From Bacillota bacterium (GTDB lineage Bacteria; Bacillota; Clostridia; Lachnospirales; Lachnospiraceae): 64,000 nucleotides of DNA. The DNA is taken from assembly GCA_023409535.1 (NCBI GenBank), contig JAEYGZ010000048.1, forward strand, positions 248,001-312,000, written 5' to 3'. Position 1 is the stretch's first letter. Each line of letters opens with the position of its first letter. A model generated the notes under the pieces. It searched no databases, had not been told where the DNA came from, and saw only the letters and a program-made list of their open reading frames with translations. Below are positions 8,814 to 15,397 of the stretch, piece after piece. The position numbers and the translations under genes were made by a program.

Positions 8814-9848
8814 TTATTTATCACTAATCATTTCACCGTATAACTGCCCGCATGCAGCATCTATATTTGAACCAAATTGTGCCCTTACAGTGACACCTAT
8901 TCCTTCTGCCTTCAGCTTCTCACCGAATACTCGTACCTGACGGCGGCCGGAGGCTGCAAACCGCTGTGCTGTTTTGTCTGTTGCATTATATGGAATTAAA
9001 TCAACATGATATAAATGCTTGCAGGAAACGCGGCTTTTCAGCAGCCTGGCAAGTGCAGCCGCATGTTCCGGTGAATCGTTAATTCCATCCAGCAGGATAT
9101 ATGCGATAAAGACTTTTCTTCCGGTACTCTTTACATGATGATCCAATTCCTCCATTACTTCGTGCAAAGAGTACTTCTGATTGACAGGCATCAGCGCACT
9201 GCGCTGCTTTTCAAATGGCGAGTGAAGGGAAAAGGCCAGATTAACCTGCGGAAATTCCGCCGTCAGCCTGTGTATTCCCGGTATCATCCCGATGGTAGAA
9301 ATCGTAATCCTTCTCTGACTCAATCCAAAAAGCGCCGGGTCGGTCAATAGCGCCAGTGCGTCAAACAGGTTGGGATTTGCCAATGCCTCACCCATTCCCA
9401 TGAAAGAAATACTGTCCAGACTATGTCCGTTCAAATAGAAATAAAGCAGTTGATCGGTTATCTCATCCGCAGTGAGATTGCGCTTAAAGCCTATCGCACC
9501 TGTAGCACAGAATCGGCAGCCAAAGCCGCAGCCGCTTTGCGAGGAAATGCAAAATGATTCCCAGCCCCGTTGATACCGTAACCTGACAGCTTCCATTTTA
9601 TTTCCGTCTGCCAAAGCAAATAACACCTTGCCGGCCTGTTCCGATTTACTTTCAGAAACGGGAACCAGACGGTAAACCGTATTCCCAAATTCCTTGATCA
9701 ATTCCTCCCGTAACCTTTGAGGCAGATTAATCATATTACCATATTCACCGATACGCTGCTTAAATATTGCCTGTAATATCTGGTCATGCCGGTAGCCCGG
9801 AAGATTATTCCTTATCAACAGCTGCTTCATTTTCTCGTATCTATTCAT
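8814..9848 (-). CDS. cfr: Cfr-type 23S rRNA A2503 methyltransferase (Cfr/RlmN radical SAM family)
   Basis: A 344-residue radical SAM methyltransferase. Cfr adds a methyl group at C8 of A2503 in 23S rRNA and gives resistance to phenicols, lincosamides, oxazolidinones, pleuromutilins and streptogramin A; its relative RlmN methylates C2 as housekeeping. The cluster motif CGFGCRFC gives Cys107/111/114. The two methyl-transfer cysteines are present at Cys100 (FCISSQ) and Cys333 (DAACGQLYG). Long blocks look like Staphylococcus Cfr from memory: NAIFKQRI-like start, GWESFCISSQ, LTADEITDQ-LYF, DSISFMGMGEALAN, ISTIG-IP, LPSR-like LKSR, DAACGQLYG. Length is close to Cfr (349) and shorter than most RlmN. 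The ATG at 9848, or GTG at 9851, lies inside the end of a 30-codon ORF, so translation is probably coupled. If a second RlmN exists elsewhere, a Cfr role becomes more likely. Confidence 0.8.
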   Translation of the reverse strand: MNRYEKMKQLLIRNNLPGYRHDQILQAIFKQRIGEYGNMINLPQRLREELIKEFGNTVYRLVPVSESKSEQAGKVLFALADGNKMEAVRLRYQRGWESFCISSQSGCGFGCRFCATGAIGFKRNLTADEITDQLLYFYLNGHSLDSISFMGMGEALANPNLFDALALLTDPALFGLSQRRITISTIGMIPGIHRLTAEFPQVNLAFSLHSPFEKQRSALMPVNQKYSLHEVMEELDHHVKSTGRKVFIAYILLDGINDSPEHAAALARLLKSRVSCKHLYHVDLIPYNATDKTAQRFAASGRRQVRVFGEKLKAEGIGVTVRAQFGSNIDAACGQLYGEMISDK

Positions 9849-9933
9849 CACTGTTATACATCTCCATATTCATAAAACGATAGACCTTTAAGGTAAAGGC
9901 GGGGCTTGTTAAAAAATTAGTAATTGATATCAT
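9841..9933 (-). CDS. Leader ORF 2 (30 codons) overlapping the cfr-type start
   Basis: The ATG at 9933 has a GGAAGGAG site 7 nt upstream. It encodes MISITNFLTSPAFTLKVYRF plus 10 more residues and stops at TAG 9843-9841, five bases past the cfr-type ATG at 9848. The 8-nt overlap, with only a weak GGAG site for the methyltransferase itself, suggests translational coupling. The ORF lies after the leader terminator, so it is made only on read-through transcripts. Confidence 0.6.
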   Translation of the reverse strand: MISITNFLTSPAFTLKVYRFMNMEMYNSDE

Positions 9934-9973
9934 CGCTTTTCTCCTTCCAAATAAATTTCTTAAAAAAAGGCGC

Positions 9974-9996
9974 AAAAAAAGCGCCGGTACCGGCGC
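9974..9996 (-). terminator. Intrinsic terminator inside the cfr-type leader (attenuator)
   Basis: A perfect 16-base palindrome GCGCCGGTACCGGCGC (9981-9996) is followed on the minus strand by TTTTTTT. The upstream palindrome GCGCATGCGC (9993-10002) shares bases with it and cannot form at the same time. A downstream GCGCC (9973-9969) could also invade the stem. It lies between the promoter and the methyltransferase, 40 nt after the stop of the first leader ORF, which is the arrangement of a ribosome-mediated attenuator. Confidence 0.75.
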
Positions 9997-10035
9997 ATGC
10001 GCAAACTTCTTCCTCCCATAAACAGGATGCAATTG

Positions 10036-10104
10036 TTATTCCGGTAACGCAATCTTCCTATGAAATAAATATTGAACAAAATTATTTACGATTGTGCCAC
10101 ACAT
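10036..10104 (-). CDS. Leader peptide 1 (22 residues) of the cfr-type gene
   Basis: The ATG at 10104-10102 follows a consensus AGGAGG (10118-10113) by 8 nt. It encodes MCGTIVNNFVQYLFHRKIAL then PE and stops at 10036. It lies between a good promoter and the attenuator hairpin. Short ORFs in this place upstream of ribosome-protection or rRNA-methylase genes usually sense ribosome stalling by antibiotics; that role is inference here. Confidence 0.65.
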   Translation of the reverse strand: MCGTIVNNFVQYLFHRKIALPE

Positions 10105-10163
10105 TGTTTTTACCTCCTGAAGTTCTAAAATAATATCAGGAAAATTCATTTCCCTGCGTCTAT

Positions 10164-10192
10164 AGCATAGCAGACACCTGCGCGGGCTTCAA
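10164..10192 (-). promoter_or_regulatory. Promoter of the cfr-type transcript
   Basis: Minus-strand -35 TTGAAG (10192-10187), a 17-bp spacer ending in TGC, and -10 TATGCT (10169-10164), giving an extended -10. It lies about 45 bp upstream of the first leader ribosome binding site and after the previous gene's terminator. Confidence 0.65.
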
Positions 10193-10242
10193 TATACAGA
10201 ACACCTCTGTATTGTTTTATATCATCAGCCCAAATAGAATAA

Positions 10243-10276
10243 AAATAGAGGACAGTATCCTGACTGCCCTCTATTT
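10243..10276 (-). terminator. Intrinsic terminator of the CD3324-type gene
   Basis: The minus-strand stem AAATAGAGGGCAGT / ACTGTCCTCTATTT has a 6-nt loop and is followed by TTTTTATTC. It begins immediately after the stop codon of the small regulator gene. Confidence 0.85.
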
Positions 10277-10277
10277 G

Positions 10278-10541
10278 CTACCTTTGGTATATGATCTTTT
10301 TTATTGCATGAACGGAAAGGAAAAATGCTTCGGCGAGTTCCTCGATCGCCGTTCCTGAAGCATATGCATCCAGAATTTTATTGTTCCGTTTATCAATTTC
10401 ACTGCGATAACCGGACCGTTCCCCCCAGTTTTTACGCTGCCCTTTCTTTGCCGGAATGTACAGGTAATCGCCCTGTATATAGTCCTGCAATTTTTCAATC
10501 AGCTCATCGGGAAGAATTTCCGCAGCATTGAGATATTTCAT
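10278..10541 (-). CDS. CD3324-family / Mor-like small DNA-binding protein
   Basis: An 87-residue protein starting MKYLNAAEILPDELIEKLQD, then QGDYLYIPAKKG--K-WGE, the pattern of the clostridial CD3324 family. The C-terminal part (about residues 50-87) looks like a helix-turn-helix of the Mor/sigma-region-4 type: ILDAYASGTAIEELAEAFFLSVHAIKKIIYQ. A DNA-binding regulator is likely; the target is unknown. The start has GAGGTG 8 nt upstream. Its 5' region carries a long interrupted inverted repeat (10575-10644). Confidence 0.75.
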   Translation of the reverse strand: MKYLNAAEILPDELIEKLQDYIQGDYLYIPAKKGQRKNWGERSGYRSEIDKRNNKILDAYASGTAIEELAEAFFLSVHAIKKIIYQR

Positions 10542-10574
10542 GTAGGCTCACCTCTTGAAAGTTATGATCAAGCG

Positions 10575-10644
10575 GCAAAGCCAGCATGGTTTGGTGACTT
10601 TATTACCTGCTCCGTACAATTGTCACCAAAATATCTGGCTTTGC
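10575..10644. repeat. Interrupted inverted repeat upstream of the CD3324-type gene
   Basis: GCAAAGCCAG (10575-10584) and TTGGTGAC (10591-10598) pair with GTCACCAA (10622-10629) and CTGGCTTTGC (10635-10644). This gives an 18-bp two-part stem with an internal loop and a 23-nt apical loop. As RNA it would sit in the leader of the minus-strand gene, about 35 nt before its start. It could be a regulatory leader or a remnant mobile-element end. There is no U-run, so it is not a simple terminator. Confidence 0.6.
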
Positions 10645-10755
10645 ACAGAGGAAATCATGTGTTACTGCCATTTTAATAAGCCTCATTGTATTCATCTCCC
10701 TGCCAATTCTTATAATAAATTATCATATCTTTAAATCACAGGATTGTCAAATACC

Positions 10756-12006
10756 TTATTGCTCCGTCAGCCGCTTTTCACCTGTGATTGCCTGGATCGG
10801 AGCGATATCCTGGGTAAATTCCAGTGTTCCGAGGAAATTACCGTCCGTATCACGGACTGCAAAATATCGAATCAGAACATAACGGTCCTTCATCTTAATC
10901 CAGAAGTCTTCAAACTCCTTTCTTCCGGTTCGAAGATCCTCAACGATTTTTTCAACAATATGAACGCTTGCCGGCGGATGGCAATTGCTTACCTGCCTCC
11001 CGATGACAGCCTTCGTTCTGGGAAAGATACGGTCCTTGCCCTGTGTGAAGAACTTTACCGTACCATCCTTATCCACAAAGGTAATATCAACCGGCAAGGT
11101 ATTAAAAACTGCTTCGATTTCGTCCTTTGTCATCAGTCCTGATGCAAAGTTCAGATAACCGTTTCCCGCAGGCTTAACGCCCTGTTCCCGTTCTTTTTCC
11201 TCAACATTGGTTTTCACCGGCTTCCAAACCTGCCTTGGTTCATACAGGCAGTAACCGATCTCACCGCTCTCCGCAGCAATCTTAAGCCATTCATCCTCGG
11301 CAAGTGTCTCCAGTACCATAGGGAACAGAATATTTTCTTCCTTGAATATCATTTCCTCAACTCTGCTGATGGCAGCTTCTGCCTTCTCAATAAGTGCGGT
11401 ATTCTCTCTGCCGCTTTCCTTAGAAGCCTTCTCTTCCAGCAGCTGTAATACTTCCTTGACAGCGGCGCGTATCTCATCATCCACACCCCACATAACCTTT
11501 GGCGGTGCGGTAATCCCGTATTTCTCCATATAGGGGAATAATAAATTCTCCTTGCGCAGATAATGCTTATCCAGCTCCCATAGCTTAGTCATACCCTCCA
11601 GAAGTTTCGCCGCTGCTTCTGCTGTTCCTGTGTCTCCGGTCTTCAGCTCCTCCAGTGCAGGGCGTAAACTCTTGCGGATGAGGCGTTCCAGCGCCCTATT
11701 CTCCTGTTTAAAGGTGAATACGGGATGACCTGGCTGATCCTCCTGTTGATCCGGCATATGAATTTCTTCAATTGATCCCTTAAATACAGCGGCATGTACA
11801 TCGCAGAGCCGCTGAACCTCCGATACCGGCATCCCCTCTTTGATCAGCGTATTTTCCATCGCTGAAATTTCGGTTGCGGAGATACCGTCAATCAGTTCCC
11901 CAAAGCGTTCCTTAACCTCTTCCACACTCTTACCGTCGTGAAGCTCCAAAATAAGTTCCTTCAGTACCTTCTGGCGGTATTCCCGGTTATTGATGTATTC
12001 ACTCAT
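10756..12006 (-). CDS. DUF438-hemerythrin-PAS protein
   Basis: A 416-residue cytosolic protein with three parts. Residues 1-75 are a DUF438 helical domain. Residues about 85-240 form a hemerythrin-like four-helix region with the conserved block LDKHYLRKENLLFPYMEKYG and a second EENILFPMVLETL. Residues about 290-410 are a PAS domain (FNTLPVDITFVDKDGTVKFF ... IGRQVSNCHPP). Such proteins are thought to bind O2 or NO through a di-iron or haem centre; this is family knowledge and not shown here. One expected hemerythrin His at the start of helix 1 is not obvious. A TGTGA-N6-TCACA palindrome lies 145-160 bp upstream of the start, linking it to the Crp/Fnr regulator at 21952-22668. Confidence 0.9.
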   Translation of the reverse strand: MSEYINNREYRQKVLKELILELHDGKSVEEVKERFGELIDGISATEISAMENTLIKEGMPVSEVQRLCDVHAAVFKGSIEEIHMPDQQEDQPGHPVFTFKQENRALERLIRKSLRPALEELKTGDTGTAEAAAKLLEGMTKLWELDKHYLRKENLLFPYMEKYGITAPPKVMWGVDDEIRAAVKEVLQLLEEKASKESGRENTALIEKAEAAISRVEEMIFKEENILFPMVLETLAEDEWLKIAAESGEIGYCLYEPRQVWKPVKTNVEEKEREQGVKPAGNGYLNFASGLMTKDEIEAVFNTLPVDITFVDKDGTVKFFTQGKDRIFPRTKAVIGRQVSNCHPPASVHIVEKIVEDLRTGRKEFEDFWIKMKDRYVLIRYFAVRDTDGNFLGTLEFTQDIAPIQAITGEKRLTEQ

Positions 12007-12150
12007 ACTAATCCTCCTTCTATGATTTATAATGATTTATATTAATTTCTTTCATAATCAACTCTATTCATTCCCATATTCCATGTAAAATATCAATGAT
12101 ACCATCAGGTTCCATCTACTATTACTATAAATGATAATCCGGCGGTTATC

Positions 12151-12166
12151 TGTGACAGCAATCACA
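12151..12166. promoter_or_regulatory. CRP-type palindrome upstream of the DUF438 gene
   Basis: TGTGACAGCAATCACA is a perfect TGTGA-N6-TCACA site. Two near-copies occur at 18878-18893 and 21880-21895. It is centred 152 bp upstream of the DUF438 start. Confidence 0.55.
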
Positions 12167-12207
12167 CTATCAAGTAAAATATTCCATCCTGCTGCGGACA
12201 ATTGGAT

Positions 12208-12246
12208 GTATAAAAGGCAGACGAAATAATCGCCTGCCTTTTATAC
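12208..12246 (-). terminator. Intrinsic terminator of the nitroreductase gene
   Basis: The stem GTATAAAAGGCAG / CTGCCTTTTATAC (with a G-U pair in the extension) lies 34 bp after the nitroreductase stop codon. It is symmetrical, but its position fits the minus-strand gene. Confidence 0.65.
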
Positions 12247-12279
12247 ATATTATGCTTCCTGTCAAATGCCTGTTGCTTG

Positions 12280-12783
12280 TTACCATTTTTCCTGATGTAC
12301 TCTATCCTCTTTGTAATGATCCACAAACACATTGTCCTGCCCATCGGGATAGCCGACAGCAATCAATGCAAATGCCTTAATATGATCCGGCAGTTCAAAC
12401 AAACGATGTACATTTTCCGCGGTACTGTCGGAAGTAGCCACACCAAGCCATACGCCACCAAGTCCTAAATGAACTGCCTCCAGCAGAAGGTTTTGCGCCG
12501 CCGCACTCATATCCTGCTGCCAGCCTGACGGCACATTCAGAGCTTTTACATCGGCAAGAAGTACAATCGTCACTCCGGACCCCGCAGCCGGCCTGGCATA
12601 AGGTGAGACCCCGGCAAGCTGCGCCAGCCTCTCCTTATCCCTTACCACGATGAATTCCCAGGGCTGCTGATTGGCTGCTGATGGCGCCTGCATCGCTGCC
12701 CGCAGTAATTTATCAATTTTCTCCGGCTCAACTGCCTGATCCTTAAACTTACGAATACTTCTTCTGATGAATATTTCTTCCAT
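12280..12783 (-). CDS. Nitroreductase-family flavoprotein
   Basis: A 167-residue FMN-dependent NAD(P)H oxidoreductase of the nitroreductase superfamily. The N-terminus EEIFIRRSIRKFKDQAVE and the block AAMQAPSAANQQPWEFIVV are the standard FMN-binding motifs. LLEAVHLGLGGVWLGV is the second conserved region, and the C-terminus VGYPDGQ matches the usual -GYP- motif. It is a short, single-domain member; the substrate is unknown. The start at 12783 was chosen for GGAGG 6 nt upstream. Its promoter has a 19-bp spacer with an internal dyad, suggesting control by a MerR-type or other dyad-binding regulator that is not adjacent. Confidence 0.9.
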   Translation of the reverse strand: MEEIFIRRSIRKFKDQAVEPEKIDKLLRAAMQAPSAANQQPWEFIVVRDKERLAQLAGVSPYARPAAGSGVTIVLLADVKALNVPSGWQQDMSAAAQNLLLEAVHLGLGGVWLGVATSDSTAENVHRLFELPDHIKAFALIAVGYPDGQDNVFVDHYKEDRVHQEKW

Positions 12784-12812
12784 AACAAACCTCCAAGCTA
12801 TATGATACAATT

Positions 12813-12843
12813 AGTATAGCACTTACTCTTAAGTATAAGTCAA
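12813..12843 (-). promoter_or_regulatory. Promoter with long (19-bp) spacer and dyad, nitroreductase
   Basis: Minus-strand -35 TTGACT (12843-12838), 19-bp spacer, -10 TATACT (12818-12813). The 20-bp segment 12821-12840 is palindromic at 16 of 20 positions, with outer arms ACTTA/TAAGT and a TTAA centre, and nearly fills the spacer. This layout is typical of MerR-family activated promoters. Confidence 0.55.
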
Positions 12844-12896
12844 CGGGTAATTATTAAATGACCGTTAAATCATTTGATTTGCATCCGGATTAAAAA

Positions 12897-12940
12897 GCAG
12901 CAGGCGGATGTATATTTTGAAAAATACATCCGTCTGCTGC
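12897..12940 (-). terminator. Intrinsic terminator of the permease gene
   Basis: A 17-bp stem (GCAGCAGACGGATGTAT with ATACATCCGCCTGCTGC on the minus strand) is followed by TTTTTAATCC. It lies 15 bp after the permease stop codon. Confidence 0.88.
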
Positions 12941-12954
12941 ATGAATGATATGCT

Positions 12955-14292
12955 TTACAGAATAATATTCTTATTCCTTTTATAGTAAACAAACCCTGCT
13001 ATTATGATGATGCAGCATACAGCCACATAATACAGAAACAGCGGATGGTTGGCGCTTCCGAAGAAGATAATGATGGAACCGATGGTAGCCAGAACCGGGA
13101 TAACATAGCCCTTGATCTTTCCTTTGATCTCACCCTTCATTGCAAGCCTTATCACAGCAACATACAGGAAGATATAAATCAGATAGCTGACACCGATGGT
13201 GATTTCGGATACATCACCCGGCATACCATATCTCTGGGTGATATAATGAATTGCCATCCAGAATATGGATAACAGATAGGCTAATATGGCTGAATTAAGC
13301 GGCATGCCGCCAAGCTTCTTGTTCTCCTGCTTTAACCAGGCGCTTCCCGGAAGCATGTTACGAATTGCCAGGGAGTAGGGAAAACGAATAAAACCCAGGA
13401 CAAGACCGTTAACGGTGCCAAGCACGGAAATTACCACAAAGACCAGGATGATTTTTGCTCCCAGGGAACCAAATAACATGGTTGCCGCGGTAAATGCGGA
13501 GGAATCCCCCTGCTCCAGCACCACATCCGGACCAACCAGGGAAGAGATACCTACAAAGTACATCACATACGCAAGCAGGATAACCAACGGTGATATTATC
13601 AATGCAAGAGGCAGATTACGCTTACTGTTCTTAATTTCATTACAGATGCTGGTTGCAACAATCCAGCCGTCAAAGGAAAATGCAATGGGGGCAAATGCCG
13701 AAATCCAGCCCGCAGATGCCATTGCTGAACCCAAACTGTCCGTATCTGTCCGAATGACTTCTCCTGGCTTTCCCGCAATTAATCCGACTATGGCAATAAT
13801 CAAAAGCGGAATAAGCTTGATTAACATGGAAGCATTCTGAAAATACCCTCCCAGCTTTGCAGAAAGCCCATTCAGTATGAATAGTACTGTTAAGCTGATG
13901 ATACCGATTACGGTAGATCGTTCCAGGGTAATCTCAAGTCCAAAAAGCTGGCTGAAGTAAATACCGGTAACCCAGGACACTACTGCAGCAAGTGTCGGCA
14001 TATATAAGAAGGTCATAAACCAACCGAAGGAATTGGATAAGCCAATTCCGACAAATTCCTCTGTATAAGCAATCAAACCGCCCGGCTTGTCCGTCCTGGT
14101 TGCAAGCTGGGAGATGGCAAGACAGCCAAAAACAATTGCAATCGCAGCCACACAGAATACGATCACACCAAGCATAACATTTCCATTGGTAGAACCAAGC
14201 ACATTATCTGCCTTAAAAAATATACCCGAGCCGATAACAACACCTGTAATCATTGTTATCGCCGTGATAAGCCCATACCTTCTTTTCTCCAT
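12955..14292 (-). CDS. APC-family amino acid permease
   Basis: A 445-residue integral membrane transporter with about 12 hydrophobic segments. It begins with the APC signature GLITAITMITGVVIGSGIFF (TM1 with the GSGIF unwound substrate-binding loop). TM6 carries FAPIAFSFDGWIVATSICNE, another substrate-site element. It probably takes up or exchanges an amino acid. The C-terminal half (GFIRFPYSLA, then -NMLP) is usual for bacterial LAT/SteT-like proteins. The start has GGAGGAG 12-13 nt upstream and an AGAGG closer by. The 5' region holds four tandem 20-22-bp repeats and a terminator hairpin. Confidence 0.92.
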   Translation of the reverse strand: MEKRRYGLITAITMITGVVIGSGIFFKADNVLGSTNGNVMLGVIVFCVAAIAIVFGCLAISQLATRTDKPGGLIAYTEEFVGIGLSNSFGWFMTFLYMPTLAAVVSWVTGIYFSQLFGLEITLERSTVIGIISLTVLFILNGLSAKLGGYFQNASMLIKLIPLLIIAIVGLIAGKPGEVIRTDTDSLGSAMASAGWISAFAPIAFSFDGWIVATSICNEIKNSKRNLPLALIISPLVILLAYVMYFVGISSLVGPDVVLEQGDSSAFTAATMLFGSLGAKIILVFVVISVLGTVNGLVLGFIRFPYSLAIRNMLPGSAWLKQENKKLGGMPLNSAILAYLLSIFWMAIHYITQRYGMPGDVSEITIGVSYLIYIFLYVAVIRLAMKGEIKGKIKGYVIPVLATIGSIIIFFGSANHPLFLYYVAVCCIIIIAGFVYYKRNKNIIL

Positions 14293-14346
14293 ACCTCTTA
14301 TTCTTCTCCTCCATGTTCCTAATTTGTTTCTTAATAAATTTTCTCT

Positions 14347-14432
14347 TAAAATAAAAACTTTGCTTCTTAATTAAAACTTTGCTTCTTAAATTAAAAACTT
14401 GCTTTTTAATTAAAAAATTTTGCTTCTTAATC
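14347..14432. repeat. Four imperfect tandem repeats in the permease leader
   Basis: Read on the minus strand, the unit is AAGAAGCAAAGTTTTAATT with small variations, about 20-22 bp each. Four copies lie between the terminator hairpin (14441-14471) and the permease start. Because the unit is close to a multiple of three, a frame through it reads as a repeated KKQ-like peptide. It has no ribosome binding site, so I treat this as DNA repeat and not a gene. Confidence 0.75.
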
Positions 14433-14440
14433 ACAAAAAT

Positions 14441-14471
14441 GCTGCCGCAAAGAAATACTGTTAGCGGCAGC
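14441..14471 (-). terminator. Intrinsic terminator (cyclase operon end, or permease attenuator)
   Basis: Minus-strand stem GCTGCCGC / GCGGCAGC with a 15-nt loop, followed by ATTTTTG. It lies 263 bp after the cyclase stop and 149 bp before the permease start. Because a promoter-like sequence lies upstream of it (14528-14556), it could act as an attenuator for the permease instead of a simple end of the gnd-zwf-cyclase transcript. Confidence 0.7.
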
Positions 14472-14527
14472 GATTCTTTATCTTAAGCATCTATAATTAA
14501 TAATTAATTAGAAGCAATAACTAATAT

Positions 14528-14637
14528 AATATAACATTAAATGCTTAATCCTACAATCGTATATTTTAATATATTTTTTACTTATTATTGCTACATCTTG
14601 CATAAATATTCATTTATATTCGACATGAATATTTATG
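14528..14637 (-). promoter_or_regulatory. Promoter-like sequence and strong AT-rich inverted repeat between cyclase and permease
   Basis: On the minus strand TTGTAG (14556-14551), a 17-bp spacer and TATATT (14533-14528) form a plausible promoter pointing to the permease. Just upstream lies a perfect 13-bp inverted repeat: CATAAATATTCAT (14601-14613) and ATGAATATTTATG (14625-14637), separated by 11 nt. The repeat could be an operator or the 3' end of the cyclase transcript. No coding region is seen in 14472-14733. Confidence 0.4.
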
Positions 14638-14733
14638 GGTCTGTTGTATCTTTCAATATTATAGTATGAATCAGGTCGAATAATGTGACATTAAAGATGA
14701 TAATTTTCCTGAAATGTCGAAAGAAAATTTCAG

Positions 14734-15369
14734 TTACTGGCGAAGAAGTACCGCACGAACCGGGGCTGCCTCCGCTCCGACAATGTTAAGCGGTACGGCA
14801 ATCAAAAGATACTCGCCTTCCTCGATATCGGCCAGACGCAGTCCCTCCAGAATATGAGCACCGATTTTCATCAGCGCCAGATGAGTCTCATGTCCGGGCT
14901 GGCTTCGCTCTACTCCGAGGGCGTCGATGCCAATCCCCTTAATCCGGCGCTCTGCAAGATATCTTGCACCGCTTTGCTCCAGAAATACAAACTCATGCTC
15001 CAGGATCGGTTCAAAGGAATTGCGGGTCTTGCACAGAATAAAATCCCCTTCCTGAATATCCTTATTCTTGAAGGAATCCTCCGTCAGCTTTTCTTTTACA
15101 TCGGTTAAATCCAGAACCTTGCAGGCTGTAATCAGCTCCTTAGGATCCAGCGTATCAATGGTATTTCCGCCCCTGATCATATGTCTGGTGCGGTCCAGAT
15201 GCGTTCCCGTATGCATATTCATTTTGACACTGCTCTCATAGACTGTTCCGGTGGAAAAGTCCGTATCTACGGTTATCTTCGGCCTCTTCCATTCCTTTCC
15301 GCCATATACAGGCATATCCTCGGTAATCGGCATGGAAATATCAAATAATTTAAATCTGTCAAAATTCAT
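14734..15369 (-). CDS. Cyclase / kynurenine formamidase-like metal hydrolase
   Basis: A 211-residue member of the cyclase (PF04199-type) family of metal-dependent amide or lactone hydrolases. The metal motif HTGTHLD is present (MNMHTGTHLDRTRHMI), as is the downstream GIGIDALGVERSQPGHETHLALM block with the second His/Glu pair. LLIAVPLNIVGAEAAPVRAV is the usual C-terminus. The natural substrate is unknown. The start at 15369 was chosen to avoid a 77-nt overlap with zwf and has a GGGGGT site. It follows zwf by 28 bp and probably shares its transcript, so a role linked to sugar lactones is possible but unproven. Confidence 0.87.
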   Translation of the reverse strand: MNFDRFKLFDISMPITEDMPVYGGKEWKRPKITVDTDFSTGTVYESSVKMNMHTGTHLDRTRHMIRGGNTIDTLDPKELITACKVLDLTDVKEKLTEDSFKNKDIQEGDFILCKTRNSFEPILEHEFVFLEQSGARYLAERRIKGIGIDALGVERSQPGHETHLALMKIGAHILEGLRLADIEEGEYLLIAVPLNIVGAEAAPVRAVLLRQ

Positions 15370-15397
15370 ATTATGACCCCCAATCTGTTCATTTCTC

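Noticed and set aside
9841..10032. A 63-codon minus-strand frame through the cfr-type leader terminator
   Set aside because: Its ATG at 10032 has no ribosome binding site and the frame runs through the palindrome and T-run. The shorter 30-codon ORF at 9933 in the same frame has GGAAGGAG and is the better candidate.
14213..14434. A minus-strand frame with repeated KKQ-type peptide overlapping the permease start
   Set aside because: The peptide repeats simply reflect the 21-bp DNA repeats. There is no ribosome binding site, and the second half overlaps the permease in another frame.
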